DNA of 64,000 nucleotides, taken from positions 1-64,000 of the forward strand of contig WTXD01000065.1 of NCBI GenBank assembly GCA_022496205.1, given 5' to 3'. This document shows, one piece after another, positions 1 to 11,059 of this stretch. Under the pieces are notes generated by a model, which was not told the DNA's origin, ran no database searches, and saw only the letters and a program-made list of their open reading frames with translations. A program made the translations under genes and the position numbers. Origin of the DNA: Gloeopeniophorella convolvens (Eukaryota > Basidiomycota > Agaricomycetes > Russulales). Every line of letters starts with the position of its first letter. The first letter of the stretch is position 1.

Positions 1-170
1 GACATTTAGGCTCATGAACGGTGGCCATGATTAAAAGAGTAGCGACACGATTGGAAGAGTAGTCACGTGATTATAAGACATAGTCTCGGTGCATGTAATT
101 ATAAGATTGTGTCAATGTTATAAGATCACGCCGATAGTATAATTGATCTGCTCATCGTACAATGTCAGGT

Positions 171-293
171 GTGGTCTGATAATCTCAGAACTGATCTTAT
201 ATTCAGCCACGGTAGTCTGATAATCTCGGCACAGTCCTTATATCCGGTTGCGGTGGTCTGATAATCTCACTCCGGGATCTTATATTCGCTTGC
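171..293. repeat. 41-bp tandem repeat, three units
   Basis: Three consecutive units begin at 171, 212 and 253, each opening with a near-identical GTGGTCTGATAATCTC motif and carrying a CTTATAT block in the middle. The spacing is exactly 41 bases twice. A weaker, shorter-period relative made of TTATAAGA-like words fills bases 30-150. The array lies on the 3' side of the minus-strand retrotransposon tail at 374-530, so it could be part of that element's 3' untranslated region or an independent minisatellite. Confidence 0.7.
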
Positions 294-373
294 CGTGCCA
301 TTACAAGATCGACAGTCCGGCTTGTAACCATTGTAAGATTGATGGCATCTGAGATTCATTATATTCATTATAA

Positions 374-530
374 TCACTTATAAACCCCGCCCCCAATTTT
401 GCGACAGGGTCGGCGTGGCACCATGCAGCAGCGGGTCGCCTCGATGAACTTGGCCATTGCGGCGCCTCCCTTCTTGGTACCGAAGAGTTTGAACAGAGAG
501 TATGGCGGCTTGGGACGCTGCCACAGCATT
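374..530 (-). mobile_element. Retrotransposon 3' end fragment (LINE-like), copy 1
   Basis: Read on the minus strand, this segment ends an open frame whose tail (SLFKLFGTKKGGAAM, then a FIEATRCCMVPR block) matches the peptide encoded at about 4430-4550 on the plus strand (SLAKLFGTAEGGAAM, FIQATHCCMVPR). The second copy has a poly(A) tail and a target-site duplication, so I infer that both are 3' ends of the same non-LTR retrotransposon family. No reverse transcriptase domain is visible here; only the last 50 or so codons can be aligned. The upstream limit is uncertain. Confidence 0.5.
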
Positions 531-2073
531 CCATCAGGGATCCGACGCGCGCATCGCCCCGAGTTTCGGAGGTTCCGCGCGGTCCCGGCCATTTGCAAAC
601 CGTTCCGGTATTGTCCGGGCTTGCAAGTCGCTTGTGTTGCAGTGGCGATAAATAACAAGTTGGTCAGAATCCTTTGCGTAGCTTGTGCCGGGTTTCCGCC
701 CTTGTGAAATCCCGAAATATTGTCCGGGATTATAGCCTGCATATATGCTTGGTCTAACGTGGTCGTAAACTCGTTTCGACTCTGCAAAACCTTGCACTAG
801 GTCACAACCAAAATATGAATGATCATGAGGTGGACCTCATTCTGCGGAACCTTTGAGGCGTTGGAGCTGCTGCATACGAGGTCCCACTGTTCACGCACGC
901 CACAATCGGGGTTGTACTAGCGTATTTTCAACTATCATTGAAGGTATATGTACATTTTTTTACTTAATTGCGGCGCGTGCTCACTGCAGAGACGTGCTGC
1001 ACGAGGGCGCGCGGTCCGCAAATGCTCATATCGTGCAAGCGCCGACACTGAGCATTGCGAGCCCGCAGGTCGTCGTCACCAGCCTGCGCGCCCAATGCAC
1101 GCTGCCCACAAGACGATTCGCCTTCGTTGAGGTGCCGCCGTCCGACGCCTACAGCACAAAGAGCGGCGGTGCGTCGGTGCCCATGAGCAGCCCTGCACAC
1201 GCCCACTGCTGCGCCGCGCCGCGAGCGTCTCACCAAGGCTTGAGACGAGCTCCGCGGTGCGCACGACTTCCTGCTCGCAGTGAAAACGTCGGCCCCGGAC
1301 TGATCGCTCTTCGCAGAGCTTGTCCCTGGCAAGAGCCCGCCAGCACAGCAGTGCATGTGCCACGGACGTGCCACGCACGGGGGCAGGCACAGATGCGGTG
1401 GCGGGTGCGGGTGCGGTGCAGGCGAGGACGATGGTGGCGGCAGCGGCATAGGAAAGGTTGAGGGAGGGAGGGAGTATAGAGGATATCATGGAGGTGGGAT
1501 AGAGTCGCTATATTAGCCAGGAATCGATACACAAAATAAACGCATCGTTTTTTCTACATCCCGAGCGCCCCACGCGCACGCCGACTTGCTATCCTCAAAT
1601 CGAAATCTTCTTCGGCGCTCTCAGTCTGCCATAGACAGAGTGGACGATGAGGGAGTGGTGCGGAATGTGGTGCGGATAGCACACTGAAGGATGCAGAGTG
1701 GTTGCAGACGCAAGGCGGGTGCCGACAGCGCAGGCAAGGCGGGGCGTGGAAGTAACTTGGGGATGCAGGGAATACCGAAGGCACGCTGGCAATTTAGCAT
1801 GTGAACAACTGAGTCAGCACAGCGACGGAAGGGGGGCGCAGCTGAGACAATAACAGTGGCAGCCGCGTGGGAGAAACAGGGAGGCATATGCCAGGGGTAA
1901 GACCCGCAAGCATGTTGTCAGCAAAAGCGAGAACCGCAGGATACGGTGGGGACTGATGCAGACGGTGAGGGAGGTGAAGAGCAGCGAGTCGGAGTCTTAG
2001 TGAGAATAAGGTGAAGTCAATTCCAGACCTCAAACGAGTCTATATGGGCGGTCTGTTGCCAACACTTTGATCC
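531..2073. other. No recognisable gene
   Basis: Open frames of up to about 200 codons occur on both strands between 850 and 1530. They sit in a GC-rich stretch, overlap each other in several frames, lack domain patterns and show no exon-intron logic. I see no convincing gene. The far 5' part of the LINE-like fragment may extend into 531-800. Confidence 0.5.
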
Positions 2074-2166
2074 GTGTCTGTAGTGCAATGGTAATTACAC
2101 TTGTTATTTTGAAGTCCGAGGCCTTCGGTTCAAACCTCGCCGCCGTCCATCATGCCCGTTTTTTTT
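2074..2166 (+). ncRNA. tRNA-like RNA polymerase III element
   Basis: TAGTGCAATGG at 2081-2091 fits the A-box consensus TRGYNNARNGG and GGTTCAAACC at 2127-2136 fits the B-box. They are 46 bases apart, as in a tRNA gene. A three-pair D stem can be drawn (2083-2085 with 2098-2100), and the anticodon-loop position reads TTG, which would be glutamine. A run of eight T at 2159-2166 would stop polymerase III. The acceptor, anticodon and T stems do not pair well, so this is not a working tRNA; a tRNA pseudogene or the head of a tRNA-derived SINE fits better. Confidence 0.4.
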
Positions 2167-2409
2167 CACCCTCCGCGCCTATGTAATAGCACGTAATCTA
2201 CTCGGCAGAACCCGGCGTGGCATGAAATCGCACGACGCGTGCTGCCACGTCGCATTTGTTTCTTTTTTCCGCCCCCTGCTGCCTCTTTCCTCAACGCCTC
2301 CCACGCTAGATCCATGAGGTCCATGAGGGACAAGGCTGGTCAGCTTAAGGTATATACTAACTTGGTATAGCGCCACAGTCGCAGTCCCCAAATCCACCGC
2401 CCCGCCGTC

Positions 2410-2830
2410 GCGAATTCCTTCGCGCAGCAGTGCGGCCGTGACGTGGCGCAGCAATGCGCCGCAACACGTCTACCGCGGTGACGCACACCCGGGGTGTATT
2501 GATGCACGCCTCACGATGACACCGCTATGCTTGGCAGAACGCAGCTTCAAGGTCCCGACTGAGAACGGTGGAATCGCCGTCATGTCCCACTCAAGCACAA
2601 CGCCGCGGCGCATCCTTGCGCACGGCCCTCTCACTCCGCTGCCACGCTTGTCAGAACACGGTAGTCTTCCCCTGACTGAGGACGGCGACCTTGCCCTTGT
2701 GTCTTGCTCAAATTCGACGCCGACGCGCTATTATGCGCTTGCCGCCGCGAACTTGGACCCACGCGCCTTCGCGCGCCGCAAAGGACCGCCACCGTGCTCT
2801 GACGAGTACGGCTATGCCGCTGCAGGTGAG
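2410..2830 (+). repeat. Gene-like intergenic repeat, internally tandem
   Basis: Two units starting near 2558 and 2673 are similar to each other (GACTGAGAACGGTGG and GACTGAGGACGGCGA openings, then ATGTCCC or GTGTCTT and ACGCCG words), and a third weaker one starts near 2800. The bases just upstream (2411-2460) resemble 43606-43655. The repeat keeps an open frame of 170 codons, but the protein has no recognisable domain. I take it as a dispersed repeat or a degraded gene rather than an active one. Confidence 0.4.
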
Positions 2831-4384
2831 GGCTGCGGCCCTGCCTTCAACTTTGCACGCGGGGCTCCCCGCCCGTCGGCACCCCACGTGCGGAACGGAG
2901 CCCGTCATGACACTGGATGCAAACACGCACAAATCGTCACCGCGCTCTAGGGTGCGTGGTCACATTACCTCGAATTCTGGCGGCAGCTCACCCACTCTTG
3001 CCCCATCACCATGCAGCACTTCCGTTCCGAACGACACGCGCGTCATCACGCTGCCGTGCTCGATGAAGCATGGCATCTACATCTCGGGCAAGGGCGGCGG
3101 CCTTATCCCCATGACGTCGTTTCGCGCCGTCATGGACGCCAGCTGGTGCGCAACTGTACGCCCTGCCACCATCCCATCGCGACCCGCATTCCTCAGGCTT
3201 TATCTTGTCATACCTTACCATGCAAAACATCGGGTTCCTGTGCAAGCTCTGTAGGCATTACACTATCCCTCTCAGGAACACGTCGACCCAAAGGTATGTC
3301 TGCTACGCCACCTAGACCATATTGTGACCATGAACAGTATACAGTATGTTGATCACAGTGCTGCACGGCGTGCTTGTCCGCTCACTTCCTCATCGCACGA
3401 ACTCCTTTACCCAGGTACCCGAGGTGCATGCTGTTGGCCTTGAGGATGTGTGGCCACGGTGTGCTGTGTTTGGGTACATCAGTGATGTCTGCGCATGTAC
3501 AGGCTGTATGGTGAAGACCATGCGCACGGTGTCTGCAATGTCACATCGTATGTTATGTGCCTTCTTGTGAGTTGCCTCATTACGAACTGGTATTTAAATA
3601 ATGAGGTAGACACATTATCACAGGTCTGATCGCCATGTAGGTATGCTATGCCACCAGTGTGAAGTCAGGCTAGTGTTACATTCGAGGTATGTGCACTTGC
3701 CCCCTCACCCTGGTGGAGCTGATATGCATTTGCACCTAGTTGTATCTATCATTACCCTCTATAATCTTTAGGACTTCCGCCACCACCCTTACTGAATCGG
3801 TCAGTGACTCGTGAGGTTTTAGAGTGCTGTAGGGGTCAGTAGATTGTGCTGATGTCGGATTAGGGTTAGCTTTGAGTCTACTGAGTATTGTGTAATGAAA
3901 TGTAGTATATAGTTGATTAATATAAATCCGATGGTTCAGATCATCCACCTGGTGTGAGGTCGAAGCTCGAGCTTGAAGCACTGCTGCTCAGGACAAACTT
4001 CAAGGTCTCTGTGGACCAACTACTACCTCATGGTAGCAGGGACAGTATGTCCTTACAACCCATATGCTTGGGAAGCACGGGAAAAGTGTAGTTGTCCCCT
4101 AAGTACATTATAATTGGGATGCAATCCGGTCACAATCCATCACAACTGCCATAAGAGCGGCACGAAAGCACGGTTATGCCGTGCGACGCTCAATTCGCGG
4201 TTATGTAAGATTTTGCGGGGTTACAACCGGCTCTAACCCAACAGCGGCCTATTTCGGCCCATTTCGGTGCTCGGTCGGTCGGCGTAACCCGGGGCAATCC
4301 CCGCGCCTTTTTTCTGATGTCGCGGTCGCATATTGGGGAGTCGACGGCCCGGATAATGGTCACGTGAAACCCAATGCGGGTTTG
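2831..4384. other. No recognisable gene
   Basis: Only short overlapping open frames occur. The bases from about 3590 to 4180 are AT-richer than their surroundings. Nothing with a domain pattern or consistent splice sites was found. The last 200 bases precede the LINE insertion and keep a frame open into its target-site duplication. Confidence 0.5.
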
Positions 4385-4398
4385 GTTAACTCAAAGCG
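4385..4398. repeat. Target-site duplication, left copy
   Basis: The 14-base word GTTAACTCAAAGCG occurs here and again, perfectly, at 4735-4748, directly after the poly(A) tail of the inserted element. This is the signature of target-primed retroposition. Confidence 0.85.
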
Positions 4399-4734
4399 GC
4401 GCGAGCCACTCACCTCCGGCCTATCGACCGAGACTACTCACTCGCAAAACTCTTCGGAACCGCAGAAGGCGGAGCCGCGATGCTCGCATTCATTCAAGCT
4501 ACGCACTGCTGCATGGTTCCCCGGCCAGAACGGCCAGACCCCCCTTAACGACATCATCATACCACGCGCAACCATTTCCCGGCACAGCACTCATATCTTA
4601 TTCATACGTACACATCTAGATCATAACCTTACCTCCGACCTGTAATTGTCGTATATACTCGACGACCGCGTCTTAGTGTAGCATCACTTGCTGCGGTATA
4701 CAAATGCAGACTTAAAAAAAAAAAAAAAAAAAAA
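4399..4734 (+). mobile_element. 5'-truncated LINE-type insertion with poly(A) tail
   Basis: A 336-bp segment lies between two perfect 14-bp direct repeats and ends in 21 consecutive A (4714-4734). In one frame it encodes a short peptide tail (SLAKLFGTAEGGAAM, FIQATHCCMVPR) that matches the minus-strand fragment at 374-530, followed by a TAA stop near 4551 and about 160 bases of 3' untranslated sequence. A coding tail plus UTR plus poly(A) plus target-site duplication is what a 5'-truncated non-LTR retrotransposon leaves. It landed in, or at the edge of, a DUF6535 gene relic. Confidence 0.8.
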
Positions 4735-4748
4735 GTTAACTCAAAGCG
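4735..4748. repeat. Target-site duplication, right copy
   Basis: Perfect second copy of the 14-base repeat at 4385-4398. Removing 4399-4748 restores a frame that runs straight into the DUF6535 relic. Confidence 0.85.
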
Positions 4749-5679
4749 ATTCGACGGTCTCCTCAACAAGGCATGGCAACTCTTAGAACATCTTCATCTA
4801 GCCCTTCGACAAGTCAGACGAAATCCCACCTACAAGGAGGTCGAGGATATCTTGCGCGACCAAGAAACCACGATCGCCGCGCTGGAGCAACTGCAGGCTG
4901 AAGTCGGCGGTTTGAGGGAACGCTTTGATCGCACATCGATCACCCTCTCCGACAAGATCGCAGAGGCCACTGACGGTCTATCCTACAAGCTACCATTCGG
5001 AGCCAAGATGCTGAGGCTTACTCCTCCTCTGTCTCGTCTTCTCTCGTCCCTTGATCAAAGGGTCCCCGTCGGCTCTCAATACATCCTCCCCGGCGCGTTC
5101 GTCCACGCTCTATGCATCCCTGCCACAGACCTTCGCCGTGCTTCTGAGGAGCAGAATGTCAGCAACTTCCAGAAGACGGTTGACACCCTAAGCGACCTCG
5201 TCATCCAGGTCCGCCCTGTACTCTCTCACGAACACCTCATGGAACTGCAACTATGGCGGGCGCACGATTTACGCGAAGGCGGGATGGGCTATTTGGTCGA
5301 AGTCCTCTTCACACAAGTCCTCCAGTTCTCATTCAAGGAAGCCAGGACGTCCATGAGTACCGAGCTACACCGCAAGATATACATCGCCACATTCAGGTCC
5401 ATCACGTCCGGTTGGGAGACGAAGCGGGATTACTCCGGGACACAGCATATCATTCTCAACCTCATTTGTGAGCTCCTCGGGGTGCGCGGCGGTTTCCGAC
5501 GTTCCCGGGGAGTGTGCCCGAGCTACTTGATTGAGGAGCTTCTCGCTTTCGCTGGGAGGTATTTCGAAGGACGGACAGGTCCACATATTGATAGCGCCGT
5601 TGCACAGCTCGAACGATGTGCGCATGACGACCTTCGTAACATGGCGATGCGGGCTCTTTCACCGCAGTCATCTCCGTAG
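4735..5679 (+). pseudogene. DUF6535 family, C-terminal relic
   Basis: An open frame of about 310 codons starts abruptly after the LINE poly(A) tail and ends at a TAG at 5677-5679. It aligns with the C-terminal half of the DUF6535 proteins encoded at 23586-26426 and 50921-53641. Shared blocks include LMELQLWRAHDLREGG, a TFRSITSGW block, GTQHIILNLICELLGV, YLIEELLAFAG and LRNMAMRAL. The family's N-terminal membrane domain is missing, and I find no start codon or exon 1 upstream, so the copy is truncated. There are no stops inside, so the decay may be recent or the piece may have been transferred here in part. The family's biochemical role is unknown. Confidence 0.75.
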
Positions 5680-6200
5680 GCTAGTAATTTCTTGTGGTTT
5701 ATCTATCCCTTACTTACTGTATCTACGGCGTCGTATCGCATCCCAGTAGCTGCGGTGCGCTCGAACCGTTAACTCTGGCTGTCCATAAATAGCAACACCT
5801 CAGATCGAGTTTACACCCCGAGATCGCCGGACCGGCCGCCGGACCGGATTGGCTAGTGCTTGGCCTTGACAGCCGCGGCGTTGTTTCAGCCTGCTGTTGC
5901 TCCCCCCCATCATGCATCACCACCATAGCTTCCAGCCTACCAATATTAGATGCAATCGCTGAGCAGCGTTGTCTTCTTGAGCTTGACCCTACTTCCAGAA
6001 AGGGTTCTCTTGACCATCCACCTATGGTCCTCATAGCGCTGTTTCGTAATATGTCAGGGTTGTGAACTTCGGGCTTGGTAGCGGCCTGGTCCTGGCTTCA
6101 GACTCTACTATGAGGACATGGCGACGCGGTCGCCCGAACTTTGAGCAGTAGCCGCGCAGTTAAACTGCGTCAATAGATCGGCGTACGGTCCTATGCCTCT
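5680..6200. other. No recognisable gene
   Basis: This is a spacer between two DUF6535 relics. It has short open frames only, with no repeat or motif that I could place. Confidence 0.5.
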
Positions 6201-8881
6201 CTTCGATGATGGATGCTGAAAGCGGCCGGTACCCACTGGAATCAGGCGCAACTGCAGGTTATTATGATCGCGCAAATGGTCTCTGGTTCCCCTATGGGAA
6301 GGAAGCCAAGGTTACGACGAAGCCATGAACCAAACTTGGAAGGAAGATATGGACGGCAGCCTCATTTTCGTAAGATTGCAACTCCCGTCTCTTTTTACAA
6401 CTAGATCTTGACGTGCTTCTCAGGCTGGCCTATTCTCAGCTAGTTTGACTGCATTTCTAGCGGAAAGCTATCAGAACCTCTAGGTCTATTCCGCTCAAAA
6501 TGCATTCTATGGGCGTCAGACTGTGGCCATACTTGGGGCAGTCTCCCAGTAGATCGCAGGTCTATCGCCGTAGTCTTCTGCTGTCCCAGCGCGACCCCAA
6601 CTTTTCCCTGACTTTCGATCATCGCGTCCGATGTCAGAGTCAACATCTACTGGTCAATGAGCCTCATATTCAGCCTCACTGCGGCGCTGACGGCGAATAT
6701 TGTCCAGCAATGGGTCCGGGACTACATGCACGTCTTCCGGAGATACGGAAGTCCTCTCAAGAGTGCTAGATTAAGGCAATTTCTATATGAGGGCGCTGAG
6801 GGATGGCACATGCCTATCGTTGCTGACGCAGTCCCAGCGCCCGTCCATATCACCCTATTCCTCTTTGCCGGACTGGTAGTCGATTTCTTGCTAAGCATCA
6901 ACACTACCGTCTCCACATCCACTATCGTACCTATCGGCCTTTGTCCTCTCCTCTATATCTGGAGCATCGTCGCCCCAATCACAAACCCGCAGTCACCCTA
7001 CCAAAGCTCTTTTTGGAGTTTCTTCTGGCACATATTCCGGAGGTTCTACAGCCGGATGTACGTCACCTGCGACCCTGTTGGTTCATGGAAGACTGTTAAC
7101 GCGAAGGTGGCCGACGGCCGGGCGCAGCTGACGACGTCCGCTTCGGAAGACCGCAAGATGCGAGACATTCGGGGCGTCCGCTGGTTGATCAGAAATCCTC
7201 AGAAGACAGCGAGACCGAACCATTGATTCTGAGCATGCATGTGCATCCCGGACACAGTGGGGCGGGGGCATCTGGATGAAGGTTTCCGAAATGGAGACAG
7301 ATGAGCCAGCCACCATCAACTCAATGGAGAGAACAGAGCCCAAGTTACCGGCTTGCCAAGTCATGATCGCCTTATAATCGCATCACTTCCCAGACATCCA
7401 AATCCGCAAGGGGGTCTCGCTCCGAGTGCCGGAAACTCTCGAACTTTGGTCTTTCGGCGGTCATCTGATACCCTGCTCCCACCCCCTTCCCAGGACGGCC
7501 CACTCAGAGATATATGCAAGCAACTGCGTTGGGCACTTTATTTGCTTTATCGAGTCATGCGCCCTCCTATGACCCCTACCTGACGAAACAAGGTGCAAAC
7601 AGGCGTTGGCAGCTATAGATGTAGAGCTGCATGGCTCGTCTTCTACGCCAGTGTTCAACTGGACTGGCGTACTAGCCCCCGAACCATGGTCCCAACGCTC
7701 GGTCACCGGTTACGTCGCGAGATATTCATTTCCCAACAAGCAAGATCACCCGGGGAATGGTCGCTCCGGGTTGCTGTTTAACTATTGCTTTGGCGTGCGC
7801 TAGGCATGCTTGTCCTTCGTTGCCATCAAGAGACAACTTAGCGAATCCCCCCCTCGCGGACTGGCAGAGACTGCCATCATCGCTTTCGCTCGCGCGTTCC
7901 CGGTGGTGGATAAGAGTGGTATAGTAGAAAACACGCAGGCAGGGGTAATCAAAAGCGCCCAGAGGATCGATGAGCTACTTCAAACGGCGTGGTGATGCAT
8001 GCAAGATATCGATTCGGCCCTGGATCCCTGCGGTCCGAACCCGACAGAAAAGCAAGTCGAGAAGGCCTTGCGTACCTGTGGATCCACAATTAGCTCGCTA
8101 GAGCGCTTGAAGCCCGAAGGTGGCTGCCTCCGTGGGAGCCTCCACTGCAGCATTACACGCCATACCACGTCGCCAAGGACGCCGCAAGTTGGCTGACGTA
8201 CTTCCTCCCCCTCAGCTGCTGCAAGTCCATAGTGAACTTTCTTCCGCTCTCCCAGTTTCTTACTCTCATCGACGACGAATCGCTTATTGGGTTGACCCAT
8301 GTCCAACCGGGAAAGCTCATCCTCGTAGTATTCTTCTCTCTTGTTCAGAAATTCCGTAACATGTTGGCCGACAAGGACCCAGGCAAGTGACGAGAGACGG
8401 TGAAGACCCTCCGGGAGCTCGGTGTACAGTTGCAGCCTGTGCTGAGGCAGAAGCGTCTCCGGTGGGGCCGCAACTACGGCGCACGTATGACCTACAAGAC
8501 GGCGGCCTGGACTATATCATCGAGCTGTTCCTCCGGTAGGTCCCGCAATTCTCGAAGCACCAGACCCGGAGGCAGCTTGAGGCCGAGCTGCGCCGCAAGT
8601 TCTTTGCAAACGTATTTGGGGCCGTGTCATCGGGCTGGGCACAGAGCCGACATGTGCACGGCACGCAGCAGCTTCTCCTGAACGCAATTTTCAGGATGTT
8701 CGGAGCGAATGGCTACCTCCCCAATCAGGGCAGCTACCGGCTCATTGGCTTTGTGAGCGAGTTTTTCGAGGGAGAGAGGGATCCGCACATTGACAATACA
8801 GCGCAGCGGCTTTCCCTGTGCGCTCACGACAAGCTCCGTAGCAGGATATTGCGGCACTTCCACAGACCGCACTTCCGCTGA
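6201..8881 (+). pseudogene. DUF6535 family, full-length decayed copy
   Basis: The whole gene can be followed in pieces. Exon 2 has YGKEAK, then a missing base, then YDEAMNQTWKEDMDG. An intron with good borders follows at about 6372-6422. Exon 3 begins AGLFSASLTAFLAESYQNL and then meets an in-frame TAG at 6481. The membrane domain is intact from 6657 (MSLIFSLTAALTANIVQQW, RDYMHVF) to a stop at 7226, and the C-terminal end appears at 8624-8881 (GTQQLLLNAI, HIDNTAQRLSLCAHD). Several stops and frameshifts break it, so no full-length protein can be made. The exon order and intron position match the intact copy at 23586-26426. Confidence 0.85.
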
Positions 8882-9039
8882 CCTGAATAACTACGCGGCT
8901 GCTCTCACGTTTCAGTCTTGCGTCTAGATAAAATTACTGTCGTACCACTGTAACTGTTCGTAGTGCGGATCACAAGTTTCATTACGCCCGATCAAAACCA
9001 TAGTCGAAGCCACATCCCTCAATCCCTTGACCTGCGTGA

Positions 9040-9396
9040 CTAGCTTTGTGCGTCCGTTCTAGGAGCACTGCCAGCGCGGCTAGTGGGAGGGAGGAAGGCA
9101 GAAAACCCTTCGATGAGAGACGGATGACCTTCAAATAAGACGTTGATGCGCTTGGACACGCCATCCGCGTCTAGTCTATAAGCAGAGCATAATGAGCGGT
9201 TCGTCTACACCAAGAAAGAGAAACTGGTGTGTATAACATGAAGCGGGACTCACGTCTTCGCCAGGAAACCCTTCATGATGCCCAAAAACTCTTGATGAGT
9301 CTTCGAACCCTCAGGGAACTCGGCCTTGACAAGGTCGAGATACTTCATCGCATGATTTGCATCGATTGATGGTCTACGGGTTGGAGCGCTTGCCAT
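9040..9396 (-). CDS. Small single-PAH-domain protein (Sin3-type fold)
   Basis: Two exons (9396-9254 and 9175-9040) joined by a 78-base GT-AG intron give a 92-residue protein. Almost all of it is one paired amphipathic helix (PAH) domain. It has the helix DANHAMKYLDLVKAEF, the loop and helix THQEFLGIMKGF, then DGVSKRINVLFEGHP and SLIEGFSAFLP, the classic end of a PAH repeat. In Sin3 corepressors such domains bind transcription repressors, but Sin3 has three or four PAH copies plus a histone deacetylase-binding region, and none of that is here. It may be a stand-alone PAH protein that competes with or adapts Sin3. I chose the ATG at 9396; an in-frame ATG at 9453 would add 19 residues. Confidence 0.75.
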
Positions 9397-9831
9397 AATA
9401 TAGGTGATGTGGCGTGAACTTCGCAGGCTTCGTGGGTGGGATACCAAAGTCAAGTTCGTGTAGATGGAGGCGGAGCGGTTGATAAATGTCGTTTAACAGG
9501 AGATGGGAAGGCTAAACCTAGGAAAGCTGTCCTAGGATCGTGGCAGTGATAGCGGCCCGTGTCCGGATGTTGAAGACTTCCGGGTTGGTCTCTCGTGCTG
9601 GTGGGCTGACCCTCCCGCTAGCGATGTCCAGGGGCTCATTGAGCATATATAAATTAGACAGGGTGTACAAACAGGCGGAAACAGAGCAGACAGATGACGT
9701 TGATGTTGTCGCGCGCTCTTAATCCATCAAAGCGAGAATGTCCAGACAGATGATCAGGGCCGTCGCAGCCCCAGATGGTGTCGGACACTGTTCAGAGAGA
9801 ACTGGCAGCTGCTCAGCAGGGGGTCCCGTGA
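9397..9831. other. Upstream region, possible TATA box at 9643-9650
   Basis: No gene was recognised. A CATATATAAA word near 9643 looks like a TATA box on the plus strand. It lies about 190 bases before the possible exon at 9832-9999. Confidence 0.3.
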
Positions 9832-9999
9832 GCAATTCCGAAGCAGTTCCTAGCTATCTATGTGAAAGGGCCCGGGACAATTCAAGCAAAGTGCATTCCA
9901 GAGAAATTGGTGTTCTCAGCCCAGCTCGCCGGAGGTTCGGGGACAGAAGCGGTGCTCGTTGCCATTGTCAGCACTGGCGCTCTCGTGCCGTACACGTGA
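9832..9999 (+). CDS. Possible exon or gene fragment, unknown product
   Basis: One frame here reads AIPKQFLAIYVKGPGTIQAK and on through VFSAQLAGGSGTEAV to a TGA at 9997-9999. The composition looks protein-like (balanced residues, hydrophobic blocks), unlike the Arg- and Ser-rich shadow frames around it. There is no ATG in frame, so a first exon would have to lie upstream, possibly the ATG at 9738 joined through an intron, but I could not find a convincing splice pair. No family was recognised. It could be a gene relic. Confidence 0.2.
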   Translation, partial: AIPKQFLAIYVKGPGTIQAKCIPEKLVFSAQLAGGSGTEAVLVAIVSTGALVPYT

Positions 10000-10950
10000 C
10001 TAGCGGCATCGGCCTCGTGACACGTTCCATGACTCCCGTTATTTCCCTTCCCGGAGAGTTTCCTTGGAGTTTTCTTCAACTCTCGTCACCGGTCGCTGCT
10101 CGTCCACTGATCAAATACTGCTTCAAAGCGTCGTCTCACCGTCTTCTGTGTACACGCATATATTGCTTGTACAATCATGAAACGTGTCTTCTCTGACAGC
10201 TATCATATTCCCACACCCCTATACCAGTCACCATCTGATCCCGCGGTGAACCAGTCCGTTGTCCCCTGGCTCGTCTACCTGGCAAACCCATCCCCGGGCG
10301 TGCGTGTTGGGCAGTGTGTTAAAACATGAGGCGATGCCTGTACGGAGCATAGCCCATAACGCTCGTCTTATTGCTTCCTTTTCTCCTCTAGGCAAACTCC
10401 GGGACAGTCGGCTTTCGGACGGAAGTTAAAGCTAGCCCCGAAGCTTCCCCTGCAAGTTTGGCTGTGAAGGGGCAACACGCATCTGTCCCTCTGCTTTGAA
10501 GTGCTCGCGCTTACGCCGAGGCTGGCGACACCGGACCGTGGGCGGAACACTTGCGGGACGCTAGTGCAGCGATGCCCGACCCCAGCCTTCTTTGCCTCTT
10601 TACCACCAGAGCCCAATCTCACCTATTAGATGCAATCATCTGGCTCATTGCGAACATACGCCCGACGACCTTGATGCGTTCCTTACTGTCCTCCTGATTG
10701 GCCGCAACTCGCGCGGCATCCCCAGAATGGCAATTAGGCGCCCCATCGACTCAGCCCTTGCAGACGATAGCAACATCAGCTTGCCCAACAACGATGTGGT
10801 GGCCCACTGAATCAAATTCCCGACTGTTGTAAGCGACGATGCAGGCCCACGGGCAAGGCACCGCATTGTGCCCGTGATGGTTTCCGTCGTTCATATATGT
10901 AGACTCAATGGGGCCCTCTTGACAGATGCTGTCCCTGTGCTGAGCACCCC
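10000..10950. other. No recognisable gene
   Basis: Only short overlapping open frames occur. Nothing can be supported. Confidence 0.45.
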
Positions 10951-10960
10951 CGCTGCGTTC

Positions 10961-11015
10961 CGCCGCCTTCGTTCCCTTTTCCCTTTTCCCTTTTTCTTCT
11001 TTTTTGTTTCTGTTT
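10961..11015 (+). promoter_or_regulatory. Pyrimidine-rich promoter tract
   Basis: A stretch of almost pure C and T (CCCTTTTCCC-type runs) lies 45 to 100 bases upstream of the ATG at 11060. Such CT tracts commonly precede transcription starts in filamentous fungi, so it probably marks the core promoter of the membrane-protein gene that follows. Confidence 0.5.
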
Positions 11016-11059
11016 GTTCGGCGCGGCGCGCTGCTGGGTGTGTTTTGGCGGTAAGTAGC

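Noticed and set aside
853..1461. A 202-codon open frame on the plus strand with long overlapping frames on the minus strand
   Set aside because: High GC keeps several frames open at once; composition is Arg-, Ala- and Pro-rich in every frame and no splice sites or domain support a gene.
2074..2150. A functional tRNA gene
   Set aside because: The acceptor, anticodon and T stems do not pair, so only a tRNA-like element can be supported.
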